Assembly: GCF_042453785.1 (NCBI RefSeq)
Contig: NC_091674.1
Location: 29,647,501 to 29,711,500, forward strand
Direction: 5' to 3'
DNA: 64,000 nucleotides
From: Malus domestica
Taxonomy: Eukaryota > Streptophyta > Magnoliopsida > Rosales > Rosaceae
Below, in pieces: positions 1 through 9,495 of the stretch. The notes under the pieces are model-generated. The model worked only from the letters and a program-made list of their open reading frames with translations, did no database searches and was not told the origin of the DNA. Position numbers and translations under genes: made by a program. The first letter of the stretch is position 1; every line of letters begins with the position of its first letter.

Positions 1-1239
1 AAACTCACCTCTTAGTACTTGCAGACGAACCTTTTTCACTTGTTCGGCTCCTTTGTAAGAGGTTAGAATTATGTACTTGTGTCATTTGTATTAAATCATT
101 CACTTGTACTCACTAAAAGAGAGCTTGAACCTATGTACTTGTGTAAACCCTTCACAATTAATGAGAACTCCTCTATTTCGTGGACGTAGCCAATATGGGT
201 GAACCACGTACATCTGATGTTTGCTTTCCTATCTCTATCCATTTATATACTTATCCACGCTAATGACCGGAGCAATCTAGCGAAGATCACAAAAAGCGAC
301 CGTTTTCGCTACCTAGGATCTATCTTGCAAGAGAACGAAGAATTAGATGGAGATCTCAACCATAGAATACAAGCTAGATGGATGAAGTGTAAGAGTGCAT
401 CCGGCGTGTTGTGTGACCGTCGTAGGTCACTGAAGCTCAAGGGAAAATTTTATAGGACGGCAATAAGGCCAGCGATGTTGTATGGCACAGAATGTTGGGC
501 GGTGAAGCATCAACACGTACACAAAATGGGTGTAGCGGAGATAAGGATGCTTCGTGGGATGTGTGGGCACACGAGAAAGGATAAGATTGTGAATGAGGAT
601 ATCCGAGGTAAAGTAGGAGTAGCCGAAGTTGAAGGAAAGATGAGAGAAAATCGGTTACGGTGGTTTGGACATGTGCAAAGAAGGCCTACTGACGCTCCGG
701 TTCGAAGATGTGACTACGGAACAGAGGTTCGGGGCCGAAGGGGTAGAGGAAGACCTAGGAAAACTTTGGAAGAGACCCTAAGAAAAGACTTAGAGTACTT
801 GGATCTAACGGAGGACATGACACAAAACCGAGCGCAATGGCGTTCTAGGATTCATATAGCCGACCCCACTTAGTGGGAAAAGGCTTTGTTGTTGTTGTTG
901 TTGTTGGCTCCTTTGTAAGAGGTTTAAAGCTTCTCACATGCTTGCTTGGCAGAGGTTGCACTCGAGACCTTCTCAAAGCCATTGTCATATAATGCTTGGT
1001 AGATGAGGTAGAGAGCCTTCTTGTCTCTCTTTCTTGAATCTTTCAAACTCTCATTCTAGGGTTGGGACAGAGTAGCTTCATCTTCTGGCTCAGCGTAGCA
1101 TTTCTCCACGACTTCCCATACATCGTGTGCTCCCAAAAGGGCCTTCATTTTGATACTCCAATTATCGAAGTTGTTGTTGTCGAGCACTGGAACTTAGAAG
1201 GCTGCCATAACGTTGCTAGCCATAGCTCTGGTACCACTT
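1..1239 (-). mobile_element. Copia retrotransposon, 5' internal region (gag), interrupted
   Basis: Read on the minus strand from 1239 downward, the region starts with a primer-binding site (TGGTACCAGAGC, matching the initiator-Met tRNA type) next to the LTR at 1240-1792. A Copia gag-like protein follows, with the typical phrases GAHDVWEVVEKC and KALYLIYQAL. The gag reading is cut by the insertion at 65-905. Its two halves (906-1239 and 1-64) meet at a 19-bp direct repeat, so the break is an insertion and not decay. At least one in-frame stop is visible next to the junction, so the copy is probably dead. The rest of the element lies left of the window. Family assignment is from motif recall and no search was run. 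Confidence 0.8.
65..905 (+). mobile_element. Chimeric insertion: LTR segment fused to 5'-truncated RTE-type LINE 3' end
   Basis: The right part (about 292-905) is the 3' end of an RTE-like non-LTR retrotransposon. It encodes the C-terminal reverse-transcriptase region (YRTAIRPAMLYGTECWAVK, RWFGHVQRRPTDAPVRR, HIADPT then stop) and ends in a TTG repeat tail. The left part (65 to about 291) matches the transcribed part of the Ty3/gypsy LTR found at about 62413-62635. The two parts are in frame (reading frame 199-873, 224 codons). The whole is flanked by the perfect 19-bp direct repeat GGCTCCTTTGTAAGAGGTT at 46-64 and 906-924, a typical LINE target duplication, so both parts arrived in one event. 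It lacks endonuclease and most of the reverse transcriptase, so it cannot move by itself. Confidence 0.85.
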
Positions 1240-1792
1240 TGTTGGGGCTTAAAAAGACTTCACTACTTTGGAGACATTTATCTCACAAAGAAGAATGTAG
1301 AGCAGCGGAATTGATAGGCAAGAGAAAGAAAGAACACTCAATGTATTACACAAGATTTTTATTCACTCACAAACTTAGTACAAGAGGAAACACTCAAACA
1401 CTCTCACACTTCTTGCTCTCTTACTTGCTCTCACTTCTTCTTGTTGCATAGCAACACACACACACACACCTAAATTTATAGGCAAGCAATAACCGACTCA
1501 CCAAGTCGGTGCAATTGGACTAAGTTCCTTCTAGCCACAAGTTTTAATTATTCTAGAGTTTTCTATAACAATTCATCAAACATCCTTGCCGACTTAATAA
1601 GCTCAAATGCTAGAATTGTCTAGCATATTAATATGCATGCATGATGCACCGACTTTGGTGCTAGAATTCTCTAGCATTTCCTGTGTATTCACCGACATGC
1701 TTCTTGCTAGAATTATCTAGCATTTGTATGAATCTTGTATTGCCTTTTCAACATGGGCTGGACTCGGCCCAAGACTAGATTAGAATTCAACA
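1240..1792 (-). mobile_element. Copia LTR (5' LTR of the minus-strand element)
   Basis: The 553-bp segment begins TGTTGGGGCTT and ends AATTCAACA on the plus strand, so both orientations give TG...CA ends with the TGTTG/CAACA inverted termini of Copia LTRs. The primer-binding site lies immediately inside at its lower coordinate. On the minus strand a TATA-like CTATAAATT lies near 1480, and an (AC)n run follows at about 1451-1467. The partner LTR is outside the window. Confidence 0.8.
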
Positions 1793-2580
1793 ATCAGGTC
1801 CTGTTAAATAAACATCCAATTATTCTCAATAAGCTCAAAAAAGAAAAAGAAAAAGAAAATCAAATCAGTCCCAAATCTGTATTCCTTGTACTGTAGGAGC
1901 AGAAACAATACAGTTATACTCAAGTTAAGTGGCTTCTATTTTTCTCAATTGCAGTCCCTTCAGGACTTCAGAAATGAAGCACCATTTACTTGTGCATCAA
2001 GCAAATGTGAAAAATTTGAACTTAACAAACATTTTGCACACAATATGTTTATGTGCAACCAAACATCATAATCCAAAACAATTTGGGTTTGAAGATTTAA
2101 ACTTCTTACTTCGTCAGGATGAGACTGAAGAGAAGCACCATTATTCACTGAAGGGAAGCACCACTTGAAAGGACAATAGAACAAATTGAAACTGAAGGGA
2201 ATCACCATTATTTACTGCAACAAGAAAAAGTGAGAAACTGAGCAAATAATGACTGAAGCAGCATGGACCTGGGGTTGCTTTGCTACCCTAGCTTCATCTG
2301 AAAATCAGTACACAAAACATGAGATGTGCTCCGGCAAAGATTGATTATCTTCGCAACCAGATAGACGAGCCATAGAAGATGAAATCAGAGGGGCTTGCGA
2401 TATAACAAATCATCGATAAATATTGTTATGTAGACGAAAGCAGGACATTTGACACTCACCTGGATGAGCAAAAGTTTCAACAATTGGCTTTGCGTAAGTT
2501 CTTACAGTTGCTGCATACCGAAAACACATTCTTCGCTTCTTGTAATTGAATGGGAACTGGACTTGGCTGCTGCTTAATTC
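1793..2580. other. Unassigned stretch with a possible exon relic on the minus strand
   Basis: I recognise no gene here. On the minus strand about 2462-2590 is open and ends in a good splice-donor context (CATCCAG|GTGAGT near 2460), so it could be an exon relic. The peptide (FNYKKRRMCFRYAATVRTYA) matches no family I know. The remainder is AT-rich with A-rich runs near 1838-1862. Confidence 0.3.
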
Positions 2581-2794
2581 TTCAGCAGCGAAGTTAAATC
2601 CATTGAATGGGGCATGATTACGGATTTCCAGAAGGTGTTTGATTTGATTCTTCAAGTGTCCGTAAATGGGAGACTGAAGCCAGAGCATATGATCAAAGGG
2701 ATCTTCGTGTTCAGCGACATGGAGTTCAATCAGGCTTCGAGTAATAGCTGGGAAACTGATTATGACCAAAGGGATCTTCGTGTTCAGCGACTCG

Positions 2795-4195
2795 TCTGAT
2801 CAAAGGGATCTTTCCTTCAACACGGAGTAATCGTCTGGTGAATAATACCATGATCACGGAAAAAACATGCCAAAGTGTGATTCACATATTCTCCTCCGTT
2901 ATCAGACCTGAAGACCTTAACTTTGGTCTGAAACTGAGTAGATACCATTGTACAAAATTCTTGAAGAAGTAACGGAACATCACTCTTATTTTTCATCAAG
3001 AACACCCAAGTTACCCGAGTACAATCATCAATAAAAGTAACAAACCAACGGAATCCATTAGAAGTAACTTTTGCAGGACCCCACACATCAGAATGTATCA
3101 AATCAAATGGTAAAGTAGCTTTAGAATCACTTACAGGAAAGGAAGCACGATAACTTTTAGCCATGACACATGTTTCACACTTGAACTCTGAATCACTATA
3201 AGTGCGAAACAAAGAAGGAAATAGATGCTTCATATAACTGAATGATGGATGTTCCAATCGTCGATGCCACAACCAAATTTGATGTCTGTTATCCACTTTA
3301 GCACTTAAAACTTGATGATTATTTGAACCAGAAACAACAGTATCCTCCATAGTCAAGATGTACAAACCCCCTATCCTTTTACCATAACCAATTATCTTCT
3401 GAGTTCGAATATCTTGAAAATAACAATACGTAGGATAGAAGTGAGCAGAACAATATAAAGTATCAAGAAGTTTTCCTACCGACAAAAGATTGCACTTAAC
3501 ATCAGGAACAAGTAAAGCACGGACCAGTGATAAGGTTGAAGTCAAAGAGATAGTGCCTTCACCCTTCACAGGGGAAAGTGCTCCATTTGCACTAGTAATA
3601 TACGGATCACGAACATAATCACATAACTCATCAAACACTCTAGGGTCACTCGTCACATGATCAGTGGCCCCAGTATCAATTATCCATTTATTTGTTCCAC
3701 CAAGATGCATAACAACATTATGATTATATTGAGCCATTGAACAAAATCACGAACAATAAAGGCACAAAAGATACGCAGCGGAATGAAAACAATTTACCAG
3801 AGTACTGTAGCAATCACTGTTCACGGCACTGCAGCAATACTATTCACAACACTGTAGCAATCACTGTTCGCGCACTGTAGAAGACCACTGTTCACGGCGC
3901 TGTAGCACGACACTTTTTTTTTTTTCCCACACGGAGGAAATCACGAAAAATGTGGGCACAAAATTTAAAGCACACAGGTCACCAAGAGCGAACTGCTCTG
4001 ATGCCATATTGAATTAAACATGGTAAATACCAATATTAAACTAAACATGGTAAATACCAAAAATATATGATAATATTTGGGAATTTCTTATATATTCATT
4101 AATCTCCAAAGTGGAGTATATATAGGAGTTACAATTGGTATTACATATGTATTTCACCAATGTGGGACAATAAACTACTATTTACATTTTAACTA
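2795..4195 (-). mobile_element. Truncated Copia element (protease to mid-integrase) in the DUF2828 pseudogene
   Basis: Minus-strand reading frame 3737-2817 encodes an aspartic protease motif (DTGATDHV), the gag-pre-integrase zinc-finger region (WHRRLEHPSFSYMKHLF ... CETCVMAK) and the integrase core with its first two acidic residues (HSDVWGP and FRSDNGGEY). It stops before the third catalytic residue. Reverse transcriptase, RNase H and most of gag are missing. The stretch 3738-4000 holds repeated CACTGTAGCA-like motifs where gag would be. A primer-binding site (TGGCATCAGAGC on the minus strand, about 3994-4005) and a small LTR follow. The lower end abuts DUF2828 sequence, so the element was truncated on insertion or deleted afterwards. 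Confidence 0.8.
4010..4186 (-). mobile_element. Short Copia LTR
   Basis: About 177 bp with TG/CA ends next to the initiator-Met type primer-binding site. It contains two copies of an AACATGGTAAATACCAA-like unit (about 4016-4055) and, on the minus strand, a TATA box in CTATATATACTCC. The outer boundary is judged by eye only and could shift by about 10 bp. Confidence 0.55.
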
Positions 4196-4353
4196 ATGTA
4201 TAACTCGCAACACATACAAAGAAAGTTTAAGGAGAAAGGGTACGGGGATGCAGTGCCACAGATTGTGTTTTGGAATCTGAGGCACTTGAATTCTACACCA
4301 GGTCTAGGACACAAAGGGGATGTAGTGCCAAGAAATAGAATTAAATATTTTGA

Positions 4354-4503
4354 AGGGGTGTGATATCCACACACCATTTTTTACTTCTCACACACCCTTC
4401 TAATTTTCGGCCGTCGGATCGGATGAATGGAAGAAGATCAACGAACAGAAATTAACAAAGGGAGTGTGAAAAGTAAAATAAGGCGTGTGGATAGCACATC
4501 CCT
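4354..4503. mobile_element. MITE with terminal inverted repeats of about 44 bp
   Basis: The left end AGGGGTGTGATATCCACAC and the reverse complement of the right end AGGGATGTGCTATCCACAC are clear inverted repeats that continue for about 44 bp, flanking a core of about 60 bp. It sits between two pieces of the DUF2828 pseudogene. I could not fix a target duplication, so the superfamily is left open. Confidence 0.7.
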
Positions 4504-4629
4504 TTTTATTATTTTATAAATTTTTTATGAAGTTGTTCTTGGATTATGAGGGGTGAGTTCACCCCGAAATTATCATGGAACTAGCCATCTCCGTCGAAGA
4601 GTATCAGAGTCTGACTGTGGTGGATTGAT

Positions 4630-5704
4630 GGCATGGCGGTGTTCGGTCATCATTTGTTTGAAAATTGTTTTCGCTTTGAAAACAAAAATGTATATGAAGA
4701 TAAAGAATTAAGAAAAGTCCTAGCTAGTTTCATGTTATTTGGTCTCGTCTTTTATTTCTCTGAACTTTTAGATCATCAAGTGCCAACAAACCATAAGTAC
4801 CGCAAACGCTCCTAATCAGTTGAGTTACACACAAACACCCCTTAAATTGTACCTGTTGATCAAGTTATACTTCTCTTGTTATGTGCATTAAGAGTGATTG
4901 TCGAAATTCTATTTCCAAGGCTTCGATCGGTCTCAAACAGATATCAAATTCAAGTAAATTATTATATGAAGCGAACAACTTCACCAATGGAATTCCACTT
5001 GCAGGTCATACATATTATGCCCGGCGTGACGTACGGAGGCACAGAATTTCCACCTTGGTTTATTTTCTGAGCATTGGCGATATAACCTGTGTAATATTCG
5101 TCACACAATGGTTTAATCAAAGCTACCAAGTATAATTAAGACAGTGGATTCTATACCTAGGGCAGGGTATAGTCCACGGTTTTTGACGTCATGGATACTC
5201 ATATTATCTTAACCATATATATATTGGAAGATATCTCTCTATACAAAAAACCTAAGAAGGAAATTGACCAGTTAAACAAAATTCTCTCTTTTCCTGTTTT
5301 TAGAAGATGAAACTTAAAAAGTGTTTTACTGAAGCGTAAAGTAAGATAAATGAACGCAAATATCCAAAACGACAATCCTATGAAAACATAAGAGGATATA
5401 TAAGCTGTTAGACGAAGTCAACCTGAGGATAAACCCACCGTGCTTTGAGGAACTCCAGCGCCCTTCCAGGAGTTCCTTTTTGTTTACACTTCTACCTGAT
5501 TAGGTTTCCTTGTTAATAGGATGTATTTTTTGAATATTTGTAATCTGTTGTTTTCTGTTTTGGTATCTTTTGAATTTCAAACCTCCTTGTAAATAGGGTT
5601 TTCAAACCCTCAGATGTAATCGTGATGAAGTTATAAATACAAGCATCCCACAGTTGAATGGGTATGCAAACAAGTGGAAAATCTGTGTTCTTAAGTTTTA
5701 TATA
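4630..5704. other. Intergenic sequence, no feature recognised
   Basis: Small open frames near 4633-4815 and 4876-5135 show no family resemblance I can name and have weak start contexts. Around 5400-5660 there is T-rich, LTR-like text, but without a primer-binding site or defined ends. Confidence 0.3.
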
Positions 5705-5713
5705 AGCAATACT

Positions 5714-6777
5714 GGCTTTTTAGCCAAAATGGTCTTGAGATTTGCATAACACGTTACTTTGGTTCCTGAGATTGAAAATCAATAGAAATGGTCCATGAGA
5801 TTGAAAATCAATAGAAATGGTTCCTCTGAGATTGCCGACCATCCATTAACACATCACTTTGGTTCCTGAGATTGAAAATTAATAAAAATGGTCCATGAGA
5901 TTGTCCTCCATCCATTATTTTAGTCATTCCGTTAAAAACTCCTTTAAGTGTCCCGTAGCTCTTGGCCGAAAGTTTGGGCAATTTTCAAAGCTTCGTAACT
6001 CAATCGTTTCTTAACCAAATTCGACCCATAATATATCAAATGAAGATAGGAAAATGTAGAACAAGATTATAACTATTTGAAAGCCCAATGTTTGCCGGAG
6101 ATGGCAGGAAAATAGCCTGAAAGGTAACTGGTCCGCAGGAAAACTTGCTGGAAACTGGGTAAATTTTAAACGTTCATAACTTCTTCAATACTCAACGAAA
6201 TCGAGTGATTTTCATAACACGTTACTTTGGTTCCTGAGATTTGCATAACACGTTACTTGGTCTCGAGTTAGCCACTTTCAAACCGTTTTCCGGCCAAACC
6301 ACGGAAAATTAGCAGTCAAGAAAGGTACCATTATATTCGTCTCATTGAGAAGTATGATTTTTGTTTTCAAATCACTCGATTTCGTTGAGTATTGAAGAAG
6401 TTATGAACATTTAAAGTTTACCTAGTTTCAGGCGAGTTTTCCAGTTTTTCTGCTGACCAGTCACCTATCAGGCTATTTTCCAGCCATCTCCATCAAACAT
6501 TGAGCTTCCAAATAGGTATAATCTTATTCTACACTTTCCTATCTTTATTTTGATATATTATGGGTCGAATTTGGTTAAGAAACGATTAAGTTACGAAGCT
6601 TTGAAAATTACCCAAACTTCCAGCCAAGAGCTCCGGGATACTTAACGGAGTTTTTAATGGAAGGACCAAAATAATGGATGGTGGACAATCTCAAGGACCA
6701 TTTCTATTGATTTTCAATCTCAGGGACCAAAGTGATGTGTTATACAAATTTCAGGAACTATTTTGACTAAAAAGCCA
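5714..6777. mobile_element. Non-autonomous foldback Mutator-like (MULE) element
   Basis: Ends are GGCTTTTTAGCCAAAATGG on the left and, reverse-complemented, TGGCTTTTTAGTCAAAATAG on the right. A perfect 9-bp duplication AGCAATACT flanks the element (5705-5713 and 6778-6786); 9 bp is characteristic of Mutator-like elements. The inverted repeat runs through nearly the whole 1.06 kb. The left arm, including the stretch near 5990-6190 (TTTCTTAACCAAATTCGACC), is mirrored at about 6360-6600. It has no coding capacity. A transcript would fold into a long hairpin. Confidence 0.85.
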
Positions 6778-6786
6778 AGCAATACT

Positions 6787-8104
6787 TGAACTTGAAAATG
6801 TGAAGTAGCTTAATCAAAGCAAAATGATTACCATGAAGAAACTGAAATTTCTTCATTATTACCAACAAAACAAGCATATTATGATGAGATGATCTTTGAG
6901 AAATGATCTACAAGATGAACAGTTGGATCTACAATGTGGAGTGAGCCCCACAAAGAATCTTTGATTTGAAGGATCCTTCAATGATAGGGGACTGATATAT
7001 GTGTGTGTGTGTATGTATATATGCCGTCCATATTGTTGATATCATGGATCCGATACTCGATATGTCATTCATATTGTTGATATCATATTGTGTTGATAAA
7101 ACGTATTGATATGGACACATATATGGTGGCGGTAGTCTAAAAATATACATGTGAAGGTCTTTCGAGGACCCTCCGAATGTTTGGTACCTACACATCTCTT
7201 TTATGCCCACTAAGTGTTTGATGTAACATTTGTCAGACATATTTCGACAGGTTGCGTCGACTGCACTCGACAAATTCTCTCATATCATTCATCAAATTCC
7301 TTCGGCATGTATATGTCGATATATGTTGACATGTTCATAACATGGTTTGGCTGACGACAACAAGTCAACTAGGCATTTGAAAATTTGCCTCAATGAGTAA
7401 AAAAAACAATCTAGCGCTTCATGCACTTTTCTATCTAAAAAACTTGAACATTTACTAGTAGGACTCCCCAAAGTTTAAATCTTGGATCCACCATTAGAGG
7501 TAGTTGAAGTTTATTATACGTGTTGTCAATATGTCTTAGTTTGTTGTCAATATCTTATATATCGATATGTAGTCGAGTATCGTGCTCTACAAACAGTGAA
7601 GCAAGATCCCTCCTAACAAAAGACGCGTATATATATATATAAGTAACATATTGGTTAAAATAAAGTGATGTCACTGATTTGTCCCGTATATATATATTTA
7701 TATATTATATGTATTAGTTGAAACATTCAACTTAATTGGATAGTTGATAAGGCTCTGTTGAAGCAATATGATTTTCCCATCGACTTTAATTAGGATGTTT
7801 CGTGCTATTGAAGAGGCCATGTGCTCAACAATTATATAAACCACTAATAAGGTCAACCTAATTATGAACTTAACCAGAGATTATAGTTTGCTGGGTCAAG
7901 CTGTCAATTCTAAAGCTAAACAAGGCAGCTCCTCCACTAGCAATAATCAAAATATATCTATTACAATTTGCAGACACATTCCGCTAGCTGCCAGCGTTTT
8001 TCTGCATTGCAAATAATAAATGACATTCTGGTCAAAGTAGACTCTTCTGCAGTTCCATATTATCGACACTAGACGGTGATCGCCTAGACTTTCTCACGAT
8101 AAGT
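6787..8104. other. Intergenic sequence with simple repeats
   Basis: AT-rich sequence with a (GT)n run near 6999-7012, (AT)n runs near 7629-7640 and 7688-7700, and a repeated ATATTGTTGATATCATGG-like phrase near 7031-7090. No gene recognised. Confidence 0.4.
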
Positions 8105-8112
8105 ATTGAAGT

Positions 8113-8992
8113 TAGGGATGGGTAAATATCTATCAGTTATGGGTAATCACGGTTATCCGCTCATTTAAATTTTACGGTTACGGTTATGGGTAACCGTTCA
8201 GATAAATAAACGGTTATGGGTATAACCGTTTACCCGCGGAATTTAAATGGACAATTATGGATATTAACCGCGGTTATAAACAGGTAACCGTTTACCCATT
8301 TATTTTATATATGTAAAATTAACACAAACCATGTTCCTTATCGGACAAAACTTTTGATCAATGCTATTGACTATAGTGTATGATTTCTGTAGCTAATATA
8401 ATATTGTTTTCCTTAACCACTTAAAATTTCATGGTCCATTATATATATATGTTAATACTTTACATTCTGAGTTAAATAACTCAATAATACTGTCTTTTAA
8501 CAGTTTTCGTTACCCAAGAATACTTAGCAAATTTTATATTACCTTCATTGTTAACAGTTAAAAATATAGTCCGTAAACTATTATTTCAATTATTGGAATG
8601 GTATAAGGACTGAAAAAATTAAAATGCGGAAATGTAAGATGAATGTACATATAACGGTGTTTAATTGTTAGAAAAAGAAAATTATGACAAATTTTTCTTT
8701 TTCAATTTTCAAGTTGTTAAAAAAACACATAGACGGAAGAAAAATGAGTAAATGGTAAAAAAGAAAGGATAAATGGGTTAAAAAATGATAAATGGGTAAA
8801 CGGGTATTAAACGGTTACAGTTAAATGGGTACACAGTTATGTGTATGGTTAACTATTTATAAACGGTTATGGATATTGGTATAACAGTTTAGGCAATTAC
8901 CCAACGGATAAACGATTATACGGGTATGAGAATAAACGGTTATGGATAAATAACCGCGGTTACCCGTCCGCCATAACCATTGCTCATCCCTA
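8113..8992. mobile_element. Non-autonomous hAT element with dense GGTTA subterminal motifs
   Basis: The 880-bp element has inverted ends (TAGGGATGGGTAAA on the left, TAGGGATGAGCAATGG on the right when reverse-complemented). It is flanked by a perfect 8-bp duplication ATTGAAGT (8105-8112 and 8993-9000), the hAT hallmark. Both flanks, about 8130-8310 and 8780-8985, are packed with copies of AACGGTTA/TAACCGTT and GGTTATGG, in both orientations. The middle is AT-rich with no open frame, so it needs a transposase from elsewhere. Confidence 0.85.
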
Positions 8993-9373
8993 ATTGAAGT
9001 TGAACAAATCCATATAATCTATCCCCTCTCACACGTAAAGAATTTTTTTGTTGAAGAAAGTAAAGTCCCTTGCCAGATATTTGGCAAAGTAAATATATTC
9101 CATTGATAATAACACGAAATTATTTTGTTTAAAGTTTCGGTACTTACTAATCTGTATATGTTATTAAGTTGGGCGCAATATTATTGATGTTAACATTTTG
9201 TTAGGTATTTCTTTGCTTTTTTTTTTTCGCAAGATAATTGACTTTCAATAGCTTTGTGTTTGACTTCAGTAATATCCTGACAGAAATCCCACAAGTAGGG
9301 TTTTGTTAATTAGTAAGATTGCTTCCTCAATTGCACAACATGTTCCCTTCATTAGTAATTGGTGGGAATGGCA

Positions 9374-9383
9374 TATATATAAA
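9374..9383 (+). promoter_or_regulatory. Probable TATA box of PLAC8 gene 1
   Basis: TATATATAAA lies 113 bp upstream of the ATG at 9496, a normal distance for a plant gene with a short leader. A CT-rich segment (CTCTATTTCTCTGAG) follows near the expected leader. Confidence 0.5.
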
Positions 9384-9495
9384 TGTATAGCATGCAACTA
9401 TTGTTTTCGTCCGCAGCTCCCTGTATCTATACATCTCTATTTCTCTGAGATCCCATCAAAAAGAAAATTAGAGTAGTAGCTAGCTAGCTAGGCTA

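Larger units (their letters stand above)
2581..4629 (+). pseudogene. DUF2828-family (vWA-like) gene, C-terminal fragment, broken
   Basis: Three pieces on the plus strand line up with the C-terminal third of plant DUF2828 proteins, whose function is unknown. Piece 1 (about 2581-2770) encodes TDFQKVFDLILQV, LKPEHMIK, FVFSDMEFNQAS and WETDYD. Piece 2 (about 4219-4353) encodes KEKGYGDAVPQIVFWNLR. Piece 3 (about 4517-4627) encodes MKLFLDYEG, EIIMELAISVEEYQSLTVVD and then a stop at the usual C-terminus. Pieces 1 and 2 are separated by a minus-strand Copia fragment, and pieces 2 and 3 by a MITE. Piece 3 also carries an internal stop. A short duplication of the segment encoding IFVFSD (2692-2719 and about 2766-2793) adds further damage. 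The N-terminal two thirds are absent, so this is a dead fragment. Confidence 0.75.

Noticed and set aside
6929..7273. 114-codon minus open frame
   Set aside because: Contains microsatellite-derived THTHT, no family resemblance, no promoter or splice support.
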